64,000 bases of DNA from contig JAURVB010013163.1 of assembly GCA_033002965.1 (NCBI GenBank), positions 1 to 64,000 of the forward strand, written 5' to 3'. Numbering within the stretch: the stretch's first letter is position 1; each line of letters opens with the position of its first letter. Source of the stretch: Piper betle (taxonomy: Eukaryota; Streptophyta; Magnoliopsida; Piperales; Piperaceae). The notes below the pieces were generated by a model that saw only the letters and a list, made by a program, of their open reading frames with translations, had not been told where the DNA came from and made no database searches. The translations under genes were made by a program, and so were the position numbers. Below are positions 60,893 through 64,000 of this stretch, piece after piece.

Positions 60893-62878
60893 GAGCGAAG
60901 GAGATCGATTATCAGCGGGTACTATTTAACAAAGGAGAAAATGGGTCAGGTAGCATTCAAAGGGAGATATATGTACGTGGGGTGGTGGAAATCTCAGGAG
61001 CCGCCATTGATCTAAATTCAAAGTGTGCGACTGTAGAGAATAGGAAGCATCCCGGGGAGTTCATTCGCGTAGAACAAGAGGAGAAAACGTAGAACAAGGG
61101 GAGCTCATCAGAAATTTTGAGCTGATTTGTATGGAGAGCACTGTGGGAAAATTCTAGCGTCTAACATAATAAGGTTTGCTGACATAGGTACGAAAATGAA
61201 TCATATTTAGTTCCGTCCGCGAGCTACGCCGGTGGTGTGTCTCCACTGTCGATCATCCGGGAATGCGAGCGGCGTCTCCACCGGCATCGCTCTCGGACGG
61301 AGCTAAAATTTTTCTATGAAAATTTGCGTGGATAATCCTAAAATATTTTGACAATTTTCTGTTCAATATATCATTCATATCATCTGCTAAATATTAAGTT
61401 ACTCAAATTTCAGAAGTTTTTGACCGATTCACTTTCCAATAGATTGTTTGAGATTCGCTCGTGGGCTAGTTTTCGTTTATTTATTGCTTTTGTTCTTCTC
61501 AAACGGTCACATCACTTAGCTACTTAGTGTTTGATAGGTTTTTCTTACGTTGGCCACTTGGACTTGAAACATCTGAAGTCCGGGTTCCTCTGACAATATG
61601 GTGATGGACTAGGAGGGAAGACAAGCGTGATTCATGTGAATAATCAACACGTATATTGAGTTTGGTCGAATTTTCATGTAGTTGGATGTGGAATAATTCA
61701 ATAAGAAGTTTATTGTTTTGATCTAACTCCTTGTGCCAAGGAAGGAGTTGCTTGTGGGTTTTGATTCATGCACAGTTTGTTACTGTTTTCTGACGTTGTT
61801 TGAGAGGGAATCTTGCCGTCCACATTAACGATCAAATCAAAGGAGAGTGCAGAACATATCAATAGAAGTCAGGAAAGTGGGGTCATTGGTTAAGATGCCC
61901 AAAAATGGATCACTACTAGAAAAATAGGCAATGCTATGAATGAGATAATGACATTTATGTATGTTAAAACCTCACTACTTGAGATTCATACAAATTCCGC
62001 CATAACACACCCACACACAAAATTGTTTATTGAACTGCATTAGCTTTTAAAAATACCACGTATGAGCCTTCTAAATTCTAAGGTCTTCACATAGATATAC
62101 AAGCTATTTTTCTTTGACATCGAGTAAGATCGGCTATTTGCCCAATAGGTTCAATTTCCATGAACCAAAAATGTATTTTTATATTGTTAATTACATTTTT
62201 AGCCTCAGTTGAGTGACAATAGATACACAAACGGCTAAAACTTTGCGAGGGAAAAGATGACTACATTTACAGCGTCATTAATATTCTTCCTGGCGAGAAA
62301 AAAAGTAATTTGATAATGGGCTCAACAGATGAAGGCAGAGTCCTGTTTGGACCCATGAAACTTTGGCATATATTAGTGGCCCCATTTAGTGGATTATTGC
62401 CTCGTACAAAATAACCAACATGCAGCATCAACACTTTATACCTTGGTACCTATGACTTCGAACTTTATATGCGAACAACTTGATCTCTTCAATTCCCTTC
62501 GGCTTCAGTTGAGGCAAGCTGGCAAGATTTAACTCATACATATTTCAATCATTTTCACAAATGTAATGATACGCCGTAGTCGGCGTGGGTTATAAAAAAT
62601 ATGGAAGATATAAAAATATAAATATAAACACATGTAGCATACAATGACAAATAATTATACTTGAAGTATAATATAACGAAAATAATTAAATATGAAATTT
62701 AAATATCTCTAAGAAATTATTAACCATGAAAATAGACCATGTTGTATTAAATATAATATACAAACAATGATATAAGATAAACTAATTATGCAAAAATAAA
62801 GTTTCACAGCCTTCAAACTGTTTTTCATAGACATAATTATAATTTAAAGAATATAAAAAAGAAAACTAAATTTATTCA
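60893..62878. other. Intergenic; contains a foldback at 61203-61313
   Basis: No gene recognised. See the separate foldback entry. Confidence 0.4.
61203..61313. repeat. Imperfect inverted repeat / MITE-like foldback
   Basis: The left arm TTTAGTTCCGTCCGCGAGC followed by ACGCCGGTGG pairs with the right arm CCACCGGCATCGCTC followed by TCGGACGGAGCTAAA. The arms are separated by about 45 bases. It is GC-rich in AT-rich surroundings, which suggests a small transposed hairpin element. No clear target duplication. Confidence 0.6.
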
Positions 62879-62950
62879 TCAATTCATCCAGCCTGGGTTA
62901 GTGAAGGAACTACTAACCACACCCTTATCTGTCAACTTGAAGCTGTTCAC
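62879..62950 (-). other. Possible terminal exon of an unidentified gene
   Basis: On the minus strand an AG acceptor (CCACAG) at 62951-62952 is followed by an open frame VNSFKLTDKGVVSSSFTNPG ending WMN and TGA. This looks like a last coding exon, but no upstream exon is recognised to the right and I do not know the family. It could be chance. Confidence 0.2.
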
Positions 62951-64000
62951 CTGTGGTCACAAAATTACGTTAGTGATAAAACCACTAAGTGGTATCATTA
63001 CATGAAACAAATCAATATATTCTATATCATTATTTATTAAATTTTTTAGTGATTATAAGTTTATGCCAAAGGGTAGCCACCCCATCCAGTTACAATCTCA
63101 TATATGGGCATACATACTAGTGACTCATAGCTTATAGTGACCAATATTTGTTATTGCCTCACCTTTTCGATCTCACAAGTACATAATAAGTCATCTTGCA
63201 CTATTACACCTTGTCACCCCTTTCGGCATGCAGGGCAAGTATTTTATTTTTTAAATAATTTTAAAGGTGTGTCCTCATGTCGAACTGAGTCGATTCCTTA
63301 ACCTAAGTTGTATTGGACGCATGGTGGTCGAATCTTGGCTTAGGCTGACCAGAGCTGTAAAAAGAAATATATAATATTTCAAATAATTATACGGACTTAA
63401 ATAGTTCTCAAGTGAACTCGCAACCGCGATCGACGATCCTGATTTGATACGATAAAATAAGTTTACTTTTATACCAATTAAATGCATGCAATGTTATGCC
63501 TAAAACTTGATAAAATAGCCCATACAATACTTTAAATATGAAATCTTTAAATTTGTTAAGATTAACTCGAAATCAAATAAGGTAGTTAATTATCCACGTC
63601 ACATCATTATTTAATTTCAACAATTTAAATCACAATTAAAATACTTAGAACTAAATGCTGAGAATGAGTTTCTCAATAGGAAACGAATAATGTATAATCA
63701 TCCACTCCATAAAACAACAACTAATCAAACTATATTTCCATAACCGAAATCAATTAATTTAATAACTGTTTAAATTTGATAATATTTGTATATTAATCAT
63801 AATAATTTTACAAGTTCCTAAGGTCACATCAATTGGCTGTCATATTGCTAATCAAATTATGAATAAAATTTCTAACCACTTTAAAATTAAATAAATACTT
63901 ATTAACTAATTTTCAAACTAAAACAAATCTGGAACCCATCAAATACAAACTAAGACCCTTCTTATTCATATTTAAGACATACGTATGATTATTTTGACTA
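62951..64000. other. AT-rich sequence to the window end, nothing recognised
   Basis: No gene, clear repeat unit or RNA gene seen. Confidence 0.4.

Noticed and set aside
1..64000. CRISPR arrays, rRNA genes, tRNA genes, operons
   Set aside because: Nothing resembling these was seen. The introns and transposons mark this as plant nuclear DNA. tRNA genes could only be excluded with a dedicated covariance search.

Overview
This is nuclear DNA from a flowering plant. It is AT-rich and intron-rich, with long spaces between genes, many degenerate LTR and TIR transposons, (TA)n and (AAT)n microsatellites, a CC-NBS-LRR resistance gene family, a lignin-type cinnamyl alcohol dehydrogenase (CAD) and secreted SGPS-motif (PIP/PIPL-type) peptide precursors. 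I cannot fix the species or order from sequence alone.

Layout. 1-3800 holds a CNL resistance gene on the minus strand, cut by the window edge, with its upstream region. 22387-29042 is a second, diverged copy of the same block. Its CNL is a pseudogene, and about 1.9 kb containing an HMG-CoA reductase fragment lies between the CNL 5' end and the rest of the upstream region. Between the copies lie a broken PTGES2/GST-like gene (8424-9946), degenerate LTR pieces, a frameshifted conserved plant gene of unknown function (13723-16034) and a TIR element with a GC-rich interior invaded by an LTR fragment (17552-20013). 30054-30901 is a VPS25 (ESCRT-II) gene with two nonsense codons and no last exon. 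31007-34700 holds LTR pieces, and 34701-38505 is a dead Copia element on the minus strand.

39057-40764 (+) is a decayed CAD copy. 44387-46049 (-) is a nearly complete five-exon CAD of the lignin class whose only visible defects are one-base losses in G-runs. The two are convergent. 47135-55690 is repeat territory and ends in a complete 2965-bp solo LTR with a perfect 5-bp target duplication (CCAAT). The last part carries two minus-strand genes (56857-57303 and 60248-60796) for secreted precursors with five tandem SGPS-type peptide units each. These are the most interesting objects here.

Functionally the window is a patchwork: an immune-receptor cluster, a lignin-biosynthesis locus, a pair of putative signalling-peptide genes and at least six gene relics. 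Several relics carry frameshifts, and several of those fall in G homopolymers, so part of the apparent pseudogenisation could be residual sequencing error. Exon boundaries were set by eye from splice consensus and family similarity, without any search.
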